The translations under genes and the position numbers were made by a program. Positions 35,384 to 47,197 of a DNA stretch of 64,000 nucleotides are shown here, in pieces (within the stretch, counting starts at the first letter, position 1; the number at the start of each line of letters is the position of its first letter). Source of the DNA: Polytrichum commune (taxonomy: Eukaryota > Streptophyta > Polytrichopsida > Polytrichales > Polytrichaceae); the NCBI GenBank assembly GCA_950295325.1, contig OX485803.1, positions 12,958,001 through 13,022,000 on the forward strand, given 5' to 3'. The notes below the pieces were generated by a model that was not told the origin of the DNA, ran no database searches, and saw only the letters and a list, made by a program, of their open reading frames with translations.

Positions 35384-36839
35384 TAGTTCAAATTGATGTG
35401 CAAGTGATGTTTTCACCTTGCAGTTCGCATAAATAAATAAATTGATGACCAATAGCATCTTTTTTTTTCCTCCTCTTCTAGTGCCTCCAAACAACAAAAG
35501 CCCATCTCATGGAGGTCAAGCTTTCTTGGCTTGATCATGTTTACCACATGTAGGTGCTCACATTGAAACCTCCTATGGCAGGGAGTCTCTTATGTAGAAT
35601 GTACTAGACATTATGCATTTTGTAGACCAACCTGAGGGGCATGTGGCCATGAGCCAATTCCACCGGTTGCCCATTACCTAGTCTAATTTCCAAAATGAAG
35701 ATGAGATTATACACATCATTGAGAAAGTATGTAGACAATTTGTTGGTCAGTTTGACATTTTCATAAATGCTATGAGAGCGCTCATGAGCAAATGGATTAT
35801 CCGAGTTCTTCTATCATTTACAAATTATTTTAAGGTACCGCATCATGTAACTACAAATTGTCTTACCATGGCTTTTAGGGTCCTTCCTCTCTTTGATTGT
35901 TCTCCCCCAACTTCTTTGTCAGAGGTGGATCAAAAAGTATGGCACCATATTGCTCAATTGTGGAAGGTGATGGTGTGCACGACCACCTTTCTCTCTTCTT
36001 CATGTCCGGAGGATATTTTACAATTTAAAATTTGATGGCAAATGGAGCACCAAGGCCTTTATTTTAGGATTACCATGGCTAGGGCCTTCATCCTCTACAA
36101 GAAAAGGTTGGAGATTTTTCCGAGACGTATGGTACCCTAGATGGAATGACTTTTTGAGACGGGAGGATGCAAGGCTTAAATTCTCCCTTGCTAAGGTTTA
36201 TTTTGATTTATAGGTGAAGCTAGTGGAACATTATGGTTTGTTCCATGAGAGGATGCATAGCCAACATGGTACTAAAATTTTGGGGTGTGTAATATACCGT
36301 TGGATAGGTATTTTCAAGGTCTCTCCAATGGTATATTACAAGCCCCCAAATTATGAACATTGAGTTGGTAGACTAAAAAAACAAATCTGCACTTGAATTC
36401 TTGAGTTCTAGATGTCCCACGTGGTTTGGTGAAACACGTGGGAGCCGGTTTAAGGGGTAGGGCAAGGTAGTAATGGTATGTCTCATGGACTATGATATAA
36501 TTAATGCACCTAGAGGGTAGATTCATCAAAAATTTATTCAAATGGCATTTCTTTGGCATAGGCCCTTGCCTTTTCCTACCATATCACCTCTCTTGCCTTT
36601 CACCGCAAAACTCTTTGGACCATGTCAATGCATTTATTAGGCCTTTCAAATCATATTTTGGGGACCTCGACCTCCATGGTCCCTCTGCCATTTTTTCCTT
36701 AGTGTAAACTAAAGTTGTCCCGGGACAACTTCAACAACCAATCAACTGCCTTGCAGAGCCCTGGTCCAACTTCATGGTCCATAGTTTAAACCGGCCCTAA
36801 ACCTAACTTACATGAATGGGTTGATCTATACAAAAACGC
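35384..36839. other. Decayed repeat DNA between the PLE and the LINE remnant
   Basis: Contains broken coding-like stretches (35770-36230) that may belong to the same LINE, a long hairpin at 36272-36355, and from about 36590 to 36797 the right part of a Harbinger MITE related to 38305-38803 (ends AGTTTAAACCGGCCC then TAA). No intact gene. Confidence 0.4.
36272..36355. repeat. Long imperfect hairpin
   Basis: Left arm TTTTGGGG..GTGTAATATACC..TTGGA pairs with right arm TCCAATGGTATATTAC..CCCCCAAA over about 30 bases with a short loop. It resembles a tiny foldback element inserted in the LINE remains. Confidence 0.7.
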
Positions 36840-37720
36840 AAAGGATATGATGCCAGAATGGGTTGTTTGCGTTGGATACCTCAAGGATTTCAATTTTGAC
36901 CCTGTAAGCTTTAGTGTGGAATTGATGGGCACCTTTCCTAAATCCACTATTGGGTTGCAATACTTTACCCATATTGAGGTGCAACCTAATGCGTGAATGT
37001 TGTTCTTCCTATGGTTTTCTCATGTTGGATGTCCAAGGTTAGGGTGGATCAACTCTCCTATGGACGTGCACAGACTCAATTTAATTTGTTCTTTGGAAAA
37101 TTGGATCAATTACTGTTTGACCCAACACGATGATGATGGCCCGACGTTACACCTTTCTTGGCGTATTCCTCCAAACTTGGCAAGACTTGGATCACTTCCC
37201 AAGTGACTCTTAGGAAATTGATCCCGGATAAGTGGCAGAATGAAATTCCTTCTTCCACTTCCCTTAGATGGAACGTAATTTGGCATAAATATAAGGCACA
37301 TAAGGAAATGGCCTTCTTTTGGTCAGTATTTCACAAGGCACTAGTGGTGAACGAATGGCATGGGAGAATCTCAAGAGAGGGTTGACAAAAGTTGTCCACA
37401 TTGTGGTTCATGATCCATGGAATTGGTAGAGCACATGCTCTTCAATTGTTTGTTACCTCAACAAGTGTGGCGTTATGCGACTAACATCATTTGGCAACTC
37501 TTTGCGAAAAGAGGCAACCTTGGCCCTCGGAAGTTTTTTTTAATGATGCAATGCCTCTTTGATCACCACTCAACAAATCTCTAAAACCTTTCAATAGAAT
37601 TTGGCTCTTCTTGAGAAGCGACCTCCGTGGATCATTGGGCGTCAGACATAATGATTTAGTTTTCAATGCTAGTCAGTGACCTTTGGAACAAGACACACCA
37701 AATGGTGTAGGACTCCTTAC
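36840..37720 (+). pseudogene. Decayed LINE remnant with zinc-binding (zf-RVT) domain
   Basis: Several open stretches in changing frames. From about 37280: KYKAHKEMAFFWSVFHKALV and NEWHGRISRE, then after a one-base frame change DKSCPHCGS, a stop, and ELVEHMLFNCLLPQQVWRYA. The CPHC ... HxxxxC pattern is the zf-RVT domain found after the RT of plant LINEs. Further loose coding-like pieces reach 37720. The RT domain was not found, so this is a 5'-truncated, mutated copy. Confidence 0.65.
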
Positions 37721-38304
37721 TGGACTATGGGAGATTGGAGTGGCAACGGACTCTCCATGACTTGGAAAACGCTCCGGATGTTGCCTATGAGGATATTCTT
37801 AACGAATTTGACTCAATATGGTGTGTTAAAGATCTTATTATTACTCATTGCAATTTGTCGGTAACTTGAAAGGTTAGATCCCAAGTGGGCATTATTTTGA
37901 TAGGCCCCTTAGTTATGTGTTGGTTCACCCAAGGTGACATGCATTTTTCCTTTGCAATTGAATTTGTCTTCAATTTGTGCCAACAAAAAAGAAGAGAAAG
38001 GATAAGATTTTGCATTGGACTGAACTGGTACATTCAAGACTCTATAAGTGTTACCCCTATAAGCAATATAATTTCATATATGCTAAGAAATTTTACTCCC
38101 CTACAAAAACATAATTGGTAAGATTAGTGAGTGTTATGTGTTAAGTGTTATAACATGCTCTACTCCCTTCTTTATTAATTGCACCTCTATATGTGTTAAT
38201 TTTGAGAAAATCAAGGTAATAATATATGAGAGCGTACATTTTAAACATGTAATCACATTTATCCCATATTCTTTGCAAACAAGTCAAATATTCTCTCTTA
38301 TTTA

Positions 38305-38803
38305 GGGGCGGTTTACACTATGGACCAAGAGCCATGACCAAGAAAATTAAATCATTTTCATGGTCATAGCTCTTGGCCAAGAGCCGTGACCATGAAAAAT
38401 CAAAAATGGAATTTTGAGTGGCTTGGTCACTCTTGTAGTGTAAAGTGGATTTGGACCGGGACAACTTTGGGCTGAATTTTTTAATATAAATACAGTAACG
38501 TCAAAAAATTCGGGAAAAAAAATATTTAAAAAAATTTCGGCCAATGGCTGATTTTCAGCCTTACGGCTCCCTTGATTTCCGTTGAGTCGAGCATTTTGCC
38601 TCGCCCCAACGGAAAACCTGTTGGACCATGGCACATTATCCAAATGGCAAATTTTAGTAGTTTTTGGGGACCTCAAAGTTAGTGGTCATTCTCCTTTTTT
38701 CAAGGTAGTGTAAAGCCAAATGGGACCAAGAGCACTTTACTCTCCAATCACAGATTTTAGAATTTCATGGTCATGGCTCTTGGTCCATAGTGTAAACCGC
38801 CCC
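38305..38803. mobile_element. Harbinger-type MITE, copy H4 of a related subfamily (499 bp)
   Basis: Ends GGGGCGGTTTACACTATGG and CCATAGTGTAAACCGCCCC with TTA on both sides (38302-38304, 38804-38806). The subterminal CAAGAGCCATGACCA is also found in H1-H3, so the subfamilies share ends. The almost unchanged ends suggest a younger insertion. Confidence 0.85.
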
Positions 38804-39149
38804 TTAGAGATCCTTCCTCCTTGTGCACTTTCAAGCAATTTGGGTGAGGAGATGGCAGACATAGAAGGTTTGGGAGTTGGGATGCTTGTTGTGTGCTAGT
38901 TTGCTAGTTGGGGCTTACAATCTTGATATAGCATCTTTCAGGTTCAACAATCAGATGGGCGTAGGTAATGTATGGACCTTTTTTTGTTGTCTTTCTTTTC
39001 TTTCTTTCTTTTCAAAAAATTACAAGCATATTTTTAGTCAACGTGTGTAGAGATCAATCAAGGGTATGGAGCCTGATTTTTATTTGATTTTTATTCTTTT
39101 TTCCCCAAAAAATTGCAATTTTTGTAATTGTAAGTGGCCTTCACATCTA

Positions 39150-40037
39150 GGAACATTCTCTATCTGGAGAATTTGGGTATTAAGTGGGCTGCTAACAAGA
39201 AGGCGTGGATGACTACGGTCAGTTTTTAGCAGTTTATACTAGATTTTGAGAGGAGGATGGTGTTGGCACAAAAAGAGAAGGTGTTTTTGCTCCTGGGCAA
39301 TATCTCAGGTCATCAAGTGCCAAATGTAGGTTCACGATTGAGGGTCACATGATTAGAATTTCTACCTCCGAACACCACAAGTCATTTTTAACCCATGGAT
39401 GCAAGCATTATTGCATCTTTCAAGGCACAATACCGAAAGTTGGTGATTCAATATCAAATAGATTGTTTTAGTGCAAACAAGGTGTTTGCAATTGATATAT
39501 ATATATCAAGCTATTGTTATGGTTGAGCGGGCATGGCATGCAGGAGTTACCACACCGACAATTCCAAATTTTTGGAGTCACACAAATGTTCTTTCGATGT
39601 TTATTGAGAGGGAGATAGAGGAAGCTAGGCGCTTGGTAGAGGTTGATGAAGTTGCTACTCTACTTCATTAACTGACGTTATTATCATCTGATAGTGAGGT
39701 CGGTGACGTGACGAATGCTCATAAATACCTCAATTATGAGATGCAGTTTGATTTAAACAACCCTTATGAACCTACCGATGAGGAGTTTTTGAATATGTAT
39801 TCCTCATAACATCAAGAAATTCATGTTGATGAGGTTATGGTTGATGTGGTAGAAGAAGTTATAGGTTTAAGTGTTGCTGAGCGTTCTATAGATACTTTGA
39901 AGAAATACTTTAAACAAAGACCAAATGATGCCCTAACACACATGAGGAGCATTCAAGGACTCCAGAAGGAAGTTTCATCTCATCATTTGAAAGCTTCTCG
40001 TCAAACTACTATAAACTCTTTCTTTCAGTTAGTTTAA
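39150..40037 (+). pseudogene. pogo/Tigger-type transposase, C-terminal half, decayed
   Basis: Readable pieces in order: NKKAWMTT, FERRMVLAQKEKVFLLLGN, SGHQVPNVGSRLRVT, LEFLPPNTTSHF, PMDASIIASFKAQYRKL, VERAWHAGVTTPTI and a C-terminal stretch ending FFQLV at 40037. This is the DDE_1 endonuclease order (LLLDN.SGH, LPPNTTS..QPMD). The expected Asp in LLLDN is Gly here (GGC), a stop replaces Gln before PMD, and several more stops and a shift at about 39500 split it, so it is inactive. The last 200 bases are acidic with no breaks. No terminal repeat was found after it. Confidence 0.75.
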
Positions 40038-40361
40038 TTGAAAGAATCTCGTCAAGTTACTACTATATAGATTATTTCTTTCAATTAGTTTAATTGAATT
40101 ATGTATTATCATTTTTACTTTCATTTTTTATGTTTATAGAACATTATGTTCTTCATTTTTGAAAATTTTAAGTGTTATTTCTATAAATGTTATTAATCAT
40201 CGGTATGAATTCTATAAGTGTTATTTTTTATAATTCTCTATATGTTATTTTTTTTCTACTCCCGACCTGTAACATTTATAGAGTCTTTGGGAGATTTCGC
40301 TTCGGCCTTTAGGGGTTAATTACGCACTTGTATACGTGCATTATGCGGTGGAATGGGGTTG

Positions 40362-40384
40362 GACACGTGTCACGCACACGTGGC
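40362..40384 (+). promoter_or_regulatory. Two ACGT (G-box/ABRE-like) sites upstream of the K+/H+ exchange-related gene
   Basis: GACACGTGTC at 40362-40371 is a perfect palindrome with an ACGTG core, and CACGTGGC follows at 40377-40384. Both lie about 210-230 bases before the ATG at 40594 in a local GC-rich island, a plausible promoter. Such sites are bound by plant bZIP and bHLH factors; function here is inferred only. Confidence 0.45.
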
Positions 40385-40593
40385 GGTGCTCCCTCTGACC
40401 CTTTCCCTGACGGCCGCCATAGCCAGCACGCACACTCCACCAGGTGCTTCGAGCTTCGCCGCACTATGATAGTACTTGCCAATCTTTCATTCTTGCTTTT
40501 AGTGCGCAAAGTCGGAGAGGGATTTTCAGTGCTGCATCATCCTCTTCGAATTCTTTGATATTTTTTTTTGGTCTCTTGTGTGGAGGAGGCTCG

Positions 40594-43500
40594 ATGGCGA
40601 CGAAGGTGGTTGTATTTCCAGTGGCAGGGCGGCGATGGAGTTTCAGCGCCCTACCTCCTTCCGGCCCAGTGGTGGGAAAATACAGCTCTGTGAAAACCCT
40701 TTCGCAGCTATGGCAGCGCCTTCGATCGCTGCAGCAGCTGACGGATCGCGCAGAGCTCATGGAGCAATTCGCATCGACGAAGGTCAGGGATACCTCGATC
40801 ACTTTGTTTACAAAAATTTCGTGAGATTCTAGATCTTCTCTTGAGATATTCATAGCGTGTTATCATTCTTGTCACTAATGTCACGACTTTTTCTAATGTA
40901 GTATTTTCAAATTTTCGTTGAGCTGCAATCGGGAGGAAATTCGATGAACCATTGAGCTTGGTCGGTGGAGTTTAGCTAGGGTTTAAGCCCTATGTTTATG
41001 TTCACAATTTTATTTAGTCTCCTCAAGTTTTCCTTGTTGCAATTGGGAGGAAATTTGATGAACCCTTGAGCTTGGTGGGTGGGTTTAGCTAGGGTTTAAG
41101 TCCTATGTCAGTTCACAATTATTTATTGATGTAGTCGTCTCAAGGTTTATATGAGGGGGTTACTTAATTCTTTGTTATCCATTGCTGAGCAGATGCAAGA
41201 CAAGTGGGCAGAGCTGGGAGCACAACCCAGCGAAAGTATCCGGCACAAAATCTACAGGTATGTACATTGTTGACGTTTCTTTAGTAATGTATGGTACTCC
41301 TAAGTATCACTTAATCATCAAATGCATGGTTATCCAGATATGTTCAAATGCTTCATACGAACATGAAGTAATGGAATATAGAGCAATGTTTCACTTATTT
41401 GCATATAGACATACATGAGAATAAAAAGCACGCATTGTAATAGGAAATGAAATCAATATTCGAAATAATACACTTCACAAGAAATTAGAAGAGGAAAGGG
41501 GGAATTTAAGAGCATGGATATTGGACTAGAGTAACTATGAATTTCTATGTAAAATTATCGTAGTCGGGCTAGTTGTGTGCACATGCAAAATGCCTTCCAT
41601 CTTCCTTTTAGCAATTGAAAGTGGGATAGCTGCTTTCAACAATTCGATGAGCATACAGGTTAAATTGAATTATAGGTCAAGTTTTGACCTAACAGTATAT
41701 ACTAGGTTGGCATTGGAATGCGGGTTGGCAGGGGGGAGCTAATGACATGCGGTGTGCAGCGTCGGGCAGAAGTTATTGAATCGTCTTCCAGCTGAGGAGC
41801 ATGTTTTAAAGGCCATTTCAAAGGATACCCGGAAGGTTGAACTTGTATTCCCTGCAAGGTATTTTTCACCTCTGTGTCAAGTTTGATACTTTATAAAAAA
41901 ATAACACACTCTTGTCTTTGGATTCTACTCATCATATTGGCTGTTCAGCTCGGAATCTCATTGCCTATACATGATACAAGTTTGTAAAATTACTCAATTG
42001 ATAGGATTCTGTTGGTTATAAGCAGATCATTATCTTCATCAAGTTCCTTCTGATTATAAATTCTGTGCTAATCTGTATACTCTCTTGCTATTTGTTGCAA
42101 AGAGTAACTTTGTTCTCATAATCTTTGGCCTTTTAACAGTTTAAATCCAAGGCTGGTGCGTAGGAGGGTGCGCCACCTTGCTCATTAGTAAGCATTCTCT
42201 TTCATCTTTTGTTTAAGATTGCTGCTTCACTTGGGATATCCATCTAGCTCATAGTGGTGCTTTTGGCCCTTGTGATGAAACATGAAATAGATCATAAATG
42301 TTGGGACACATCAATTGTCTTTGACATTGTAAGCCCTCCAAGCTTTAACTATCATCATCTATGTTACAACAATATACTTTGTCCGAATCAAGCCAGCTAC
42401 CAGGAAAGTAGATATTCTAAACACAATGCACTAGGGTTATCAAGTGTATCACAAACTGGCTGTATTAAACTGCTCTAATCTCTTGTGATTATTGCCACAG
42501 TGGGACTATATATCATCGGAAGCTTATGTATGGGTCGATTTCACTTCTTCCCTGCACTGTGCTACTCGGGGTATGTCTCCTGATGCATTTAAGGCAACTG
42601 AAATGGTTTCCAGATTATCCTGTCCAACTATTTATACCTGTCATGTTAGTGTATTCTGAATCAAGACACAGATATTTTCATCAATCTTCAGATTGCTGCT
42701 GAATTAGGTTTGATATATGATGAATATGTGACTGCAGATTCTTCCTTTGCCCAATGTTGTCTTTTTCTGGAATCTCTTCAGAGCACATTCACATTGGCGT
42801 GCTTGGCAGGTGAGAACTGACACCTGATCCATCATCCCAGCCTATTGTCTTCAAAATTGAGCATTAAAATTGGTTGTTCTGGAAGTCTACAACCAGTAAT
42901 AAAATATGTGCATTGCCAGCAATTTCTTGAACTGAATTATTTTGTAAAAAAATTGCACTATTGATGTGATCAGGGCAGCACAAGGCTCAAGATGTTGGTA
43001 ACAGACAGTGAGACTGAGGCATCAATTGCAGAACTTGACAATCAACGTACAGAATCTGTGCAGACTGACCTTAGATACAAACCTCATAAAGAAGTCTCTG
43101 ATCTCCAAATGTCGGTCTCGAGCCAGAAGCCTCCTTGGGTGAGTTTCTTGTTTCCATCTCCAGCCATACCTGCTTCTGGTATGACAATCCTGTAGGGGCT
43201 GCTCTACTACATCTTTACTATACTAAATATTGTATTTAGTGTCACCTACTATTTGGAGTTACACAATGCTATATCTTCTTACTCTTAATGTAATTTTTTA
43301 CCAAGTAAAGATGTTATGTTCTATAATGTCCAAACAACCAATGTGACTTTTGTTGACCAAAAATGGGATATGTAGTAAATAGTTATAGCATTGTGTAATT
43401 CCAATCAGTAAGTGACACTAAATGCAATATTTAGTTTAGTGCTGGAATGTAGTTTGCACATGGGATTTAAGTAGGTCTCAGCCAAGTGTAGGAATGACAT

Positions 43501-43862
43501 GTGGTATAGTTTTAAGGAAAAATATTTAACTCCTTGGAATAGAGAGCTCTACAGGATTTGAGATCAGTTTGTATTACCAACTAACAAGCCTGGCAACAAA
43601 TTATGAAGCTCATGATGACATGCTAAACTCCTGAGTTCATGCTTGGCACGAGTTTTCGAATTTACATTGCTCATGTAGTCCTGTAACATTTTTAGCTCAT
43701 GTTTTGCAGGTATTTGTGCCTTCAACTGAGTTGGAGTCATTAGTTAAACCTGCTGAAGTGATGTCAGGCGTCATCCAACCATCAACAGTTTCTGCTATCT
43801 GTAAAACTTTTGGTTTAGAGTCGAGTCAAGTGGAAGCTTGGTTGAGGGGTCAGTCCTTATAG
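40594..43862 (+). CDS. Mitochondrial K+/H+ exchange-related protein (Mit_KHE1-type family), 8 exons, 286 aa
   Basis: Exons by GT-AG sites: 40594-40782, 41193-41257, 41760-41858, 42140-42187, 42501-42570, 42738-42809, 42974-43138, 43710-43862. They sum to 861 bases with a frame that stays open through every join. The ATG at 40594 is preceded by a G/C-rich leader. Residues 1-63 start with a short basic, hydrophobic stretch that may help organelle import. Residues 119-134 carry a strongly basic LNPRLVRRRVRHLAH segment. Residues about 147-172 are hydrophobic, with LPLPN and then FFWNLFRAHSHWRAWQGS, the signature I recall for the fungal/plant family linked to mitochondrial K+/H+ exchange. The tail (237-286) holds an ICKTFGL motif. 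The family role (mitochondrial cation homeostasis) comes from fungal work; its exact biochemistry is not settled. Length agrees with plant members. Intron 1 contains a local duplication. Confidence 0.9.
40921..41130 (+). repeat. Tandem duplication inside intron 1 of the K+/H+ exchange-related gene
   Basis: Two copies of about 95-110 bases (from about 40921 and about 41034) share GGGAGGAAATT, GATGAACC, TTGAGCTTGG and TTTAGCTAGGGTTTAAG in the same order. It lies wholly in the intron and does not touch the splice sites. Confidence 0.75.
43217..43441. mobile_element. CACTAAATA-type MITE, copy S1, in the last intron of the K+/H+ exchange-related gene
   Basis: Inverted ends ACTAAATATTG(T)ATTTAGTGTCAC.. 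over about 50 bases, with inner ACACAATGCTAT / ATAGCATTGTGT. It lies between exons 7 and 8 and leaves the splice sites intact. Confidence 0.75.
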
Positions 43863-46800
43863 CATGCACACATATGTTCCACCTCGACAATGTCTCAAAT
43901 TTTTCAGGTTCATTAGACTAGTGATAGGTTGTGAGAAGTTATACATGAATCTGTGACCAGTTGAAAAGTCATAGTGACTTTGGTCAGATTGCATTGAATT
44001 ATCAACAGCATTCATCTGTTTGGTGCTGCACTTCAGCACCAACTTTTACAACGAGAAAGTGTTTAGTCTACTTTGACCTTCAAGATTTTTTTATATATTT
44101 GGTGTACCACAGTGAAAGTATTGGTCAGTTATTGTCAATTCTGTGGATACACTATTCTGGTGCAATGTTCCAAAATGTGTGCATATCTTGTCTTTCTCAA
44201 AATGTAGGAATCATCTATTATAGCCCACTGCATCTAAATCTTGTCAAAAGCAACATCCTTCCTCAATTCATTGAATGTTGCAGTCTCCAAAATGTTGACA
44301 ACCAACTTTTATCGAAGGTTGAATTAAGCTGCTTTGCAGTGGATAGTTCTGGTCATGTTCACAATGGCCGGGGATTCGTGGCACTCATGTATTTTCATTA
44401 GTGAGAGTTCATTCATCTTTGCGGATGAGATGAACCACTTTAGACACTACCTTACGTCATCGGCTTCTTGTCTCAAGGGTTTCAAAAATACCAAGTTTTA
44501 GTAGTTCTAAATAATCCTAGTCTAATCTAATACTTAAGGCAATAATACAAAGGGGGTTAGACATAAAAATTAAAAAAATTAAAAAAATACCTCATATAAA
44601 AGCAAGTGGATGCATCATGGGTTGCCAACCTATCATTACTAGTCTAGTTGTTTTTGAAATAAATTCTTGAACCCGACTGAAAATTGTTGCCCATCCCGTC
44701 TAACTTCGAAAAAAAACATTGCCCTTGCATTCTTGAAGGCCGCTTGACTACAAACCCCATATTGAGTGCACTTCACCTTCAAGGTCTAAAATCCAATATA
44801 TATGTGCACTTTCAATTAGTAAATAATCAATTGATTGGGATTTCATTCCGAAAGTGAAACTATCAATGAAGCACATAATTAACTTGGAGGTCTTAAACAT
44901 TACAAAATCCTCATTAACATTGAGGTTATAATTTTGTGATTTACCATTTAAAATTATATTTGTTATTCTAATGATAGATTAGTGCAAGTGTTCATAAGAT
45001 GACCAAAATGAAACAATGAAGATAGAATATAAAATATATAACAAAAATATTATATAAAATCAATTTTATTTTTTAGGTAATATAATATGATATATAAATA
45101 GATGGTATGTTATTTGGAATTAGACTTGTGGGACAACGTTATGGATGGGGTATACTCAGAATATCATATGTTTCTGACTATAGCCTATCTGAATTATTGT
45201 AATATTTTATCCTTGTCATATATTGTATTATCTTTAAAATTGCATGGTGTATATTAATTATTTTCAAATAAATTTCATTATATAGTAGTAGTAATATTAT
45301 TATTATTATTATTATTAATGAATTGATCTTTTGAGTTCACCAATTTACCATAAGGTGATATATATTATTTTGACATATTACAAAATTGGAGCAATCACAC
45401 TCGTGCAAAATAAATGAATTATGAACAAACAGAAAATGTCGATGACAACACCTTATAATTATATGTTGCACACGTTGATATCTTGCGATATTTATCAAAA
45501 TAATAATGTGGAATTCAAAGCCACATCATGGCCTTGGAAACGACTCATGGGAGATCATAAAATAGACTTAGAGCATCCAAGGCCACATCATTGCCCCTTG
45601 CCAACTAATTGATATTTACAATATAGCTAATAGTTCACAATAGCTATGAGGAAGAAAATAGGTCTTACATGCCAACTCGGAGGCGTTTCACTAAAATAAG
45701 CTCCATCCAAACTTCTTGATGGACTCATCCGATTTTTGGTACCAGATGACTTTACTTGAGTGCCACGAATCCCCGGTTGTTGGCAATCATATGTTGACAG
45801 ACTGAAGTATACTATACATATATGTATACATATGTATAGCTTAACAAATCAAAGCTTACATTACAACGAGGTTGAGTATCTCTCTTTCAATCAATGTGGA
45901 GCTAAAATCTCATTTTGCACACTGAAAATGGTGAGGATTATTCATACATAGAGTTGCATAGTTGCTTGCTAAAACCTTTTACGTTGAGGACCTTGCTTGT
46001 GTTGCAATCCTAAATTGGACCACAACAATGAGCAAGCTGCAAGATTTCAGTTCTATGATTGACAAGCCACTGATTGATTGCTCAATGTTGAAAAGCCCAC
46101 TTTTCAGCACTGTTCAATCCAGTCAGTTGTATGATTGACAAGCCACTCATTAATTGTTTGACACACAGTCATTTCATTCAAATGATGATGCTAGACAAAG
46201 GCCAAATGCATAGTTTAACAGGTTAATCTAGTCCTGACCAACAAAATGCTCATAGATTAATGAAGTGAACAGTCATGATGATTTCAACATGCAATGGACT
46301 ATCCAATAGTCATTTCAGTGATTGTATAAATATGACTTTGGGCAAATTTATTAATGCTGCAACTTCTGTTCAAACCTTCAAGTGGAAGGTCATTTCCTTT
46401 CAAGGAATCATAACATCAACGGAATTGAGTTTCTTGGTAAATAGGTCATCAACAGGGCGCCAACATCTTTGACATGGACCATCAGTATGTCAGTGTCAAC
46501 AGAATTGAAAGAAACTCTGCTTCAAGATTAAGATGTTGTGGCAAGGATCTGAAAATCTTGATATGTAGTACATACAGGTTCATGTGGACCTAATAGTGAA
46601 TATATACAGATGATCGTGGGAATCTTTCATGATCGAAGCAAATTGGGAGTAGAAATGCTCAACACTTTGCATCATGTCATGAGTCCTACAAATAGTGCAT
46701 CCAGCTCAGTGCCCAAAAAATCACAAAAGTTTCTCTTCCTCTGACAATAATCCAAGTACCCACACAAATCAAAGAGAATGGAATGGAGAGGACAATCGAG

Positions 46801-47197
46801 TTCCCAAAAAACAAGAAGAATTTTCTAGAAGGGGAAAACCTCAGCATACCACTCTTATGTCGATCATGCTCCCTCAGGCCTCCAATCAGATCAATGACAG
46901 GGGGAACCAAGAAGGTAATAAGCAGCAACAATTACAAATGACGATGGTACTCTCTCTTGCTGGAAGTAAGAGGGGTGGTATTGTAAATGCCAACATCCCC
47001 AAAAAACCTCAAACTTACAAATACTAAGTGTACAGTTAGAGCCACAACCACCGCCCTCTTCTCATTTCTAAATCATACCTCTCTAAAATCCGAGGTCATA
47101 AGATTCAATTATATACGACAAGTATCTAGTGAACTAGGCTTCCCTGTAGAAAGTATACAGAGATACAAAGCCAAAAAAAAATGTTCCCGACAGATTC
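43863..47197. other. Spacer between the convergent K+/H+ exchange-related and BAG genes
   Basis: Holds both 3' UTRs (ends not determined) and AT-rich sequence. Open frames at 43961-44401 and 46695-47027 have no family resemblance and low-complexity composition; the first is likely 3' UTR. Confidence 0.5.
45292..45318. repeat. (ATT)n microsatellite
   Basis: Nine uninterrupted ATT units in an AT-rich spacer. Confidence 0.85.

Noticed and set aside
43961-44401. 146-codon frame after the K+/H+ exchange-related stop
   Set aside because: No domain, spacer-like composition, and in the expected 3' UTR position.
46686-47027. Overlapping frames of 81 and 110 codons on opposite strands
   Set aside because: Low-complexity Gln/Asn-rich or hydrophobic sequence without motif or splice context.
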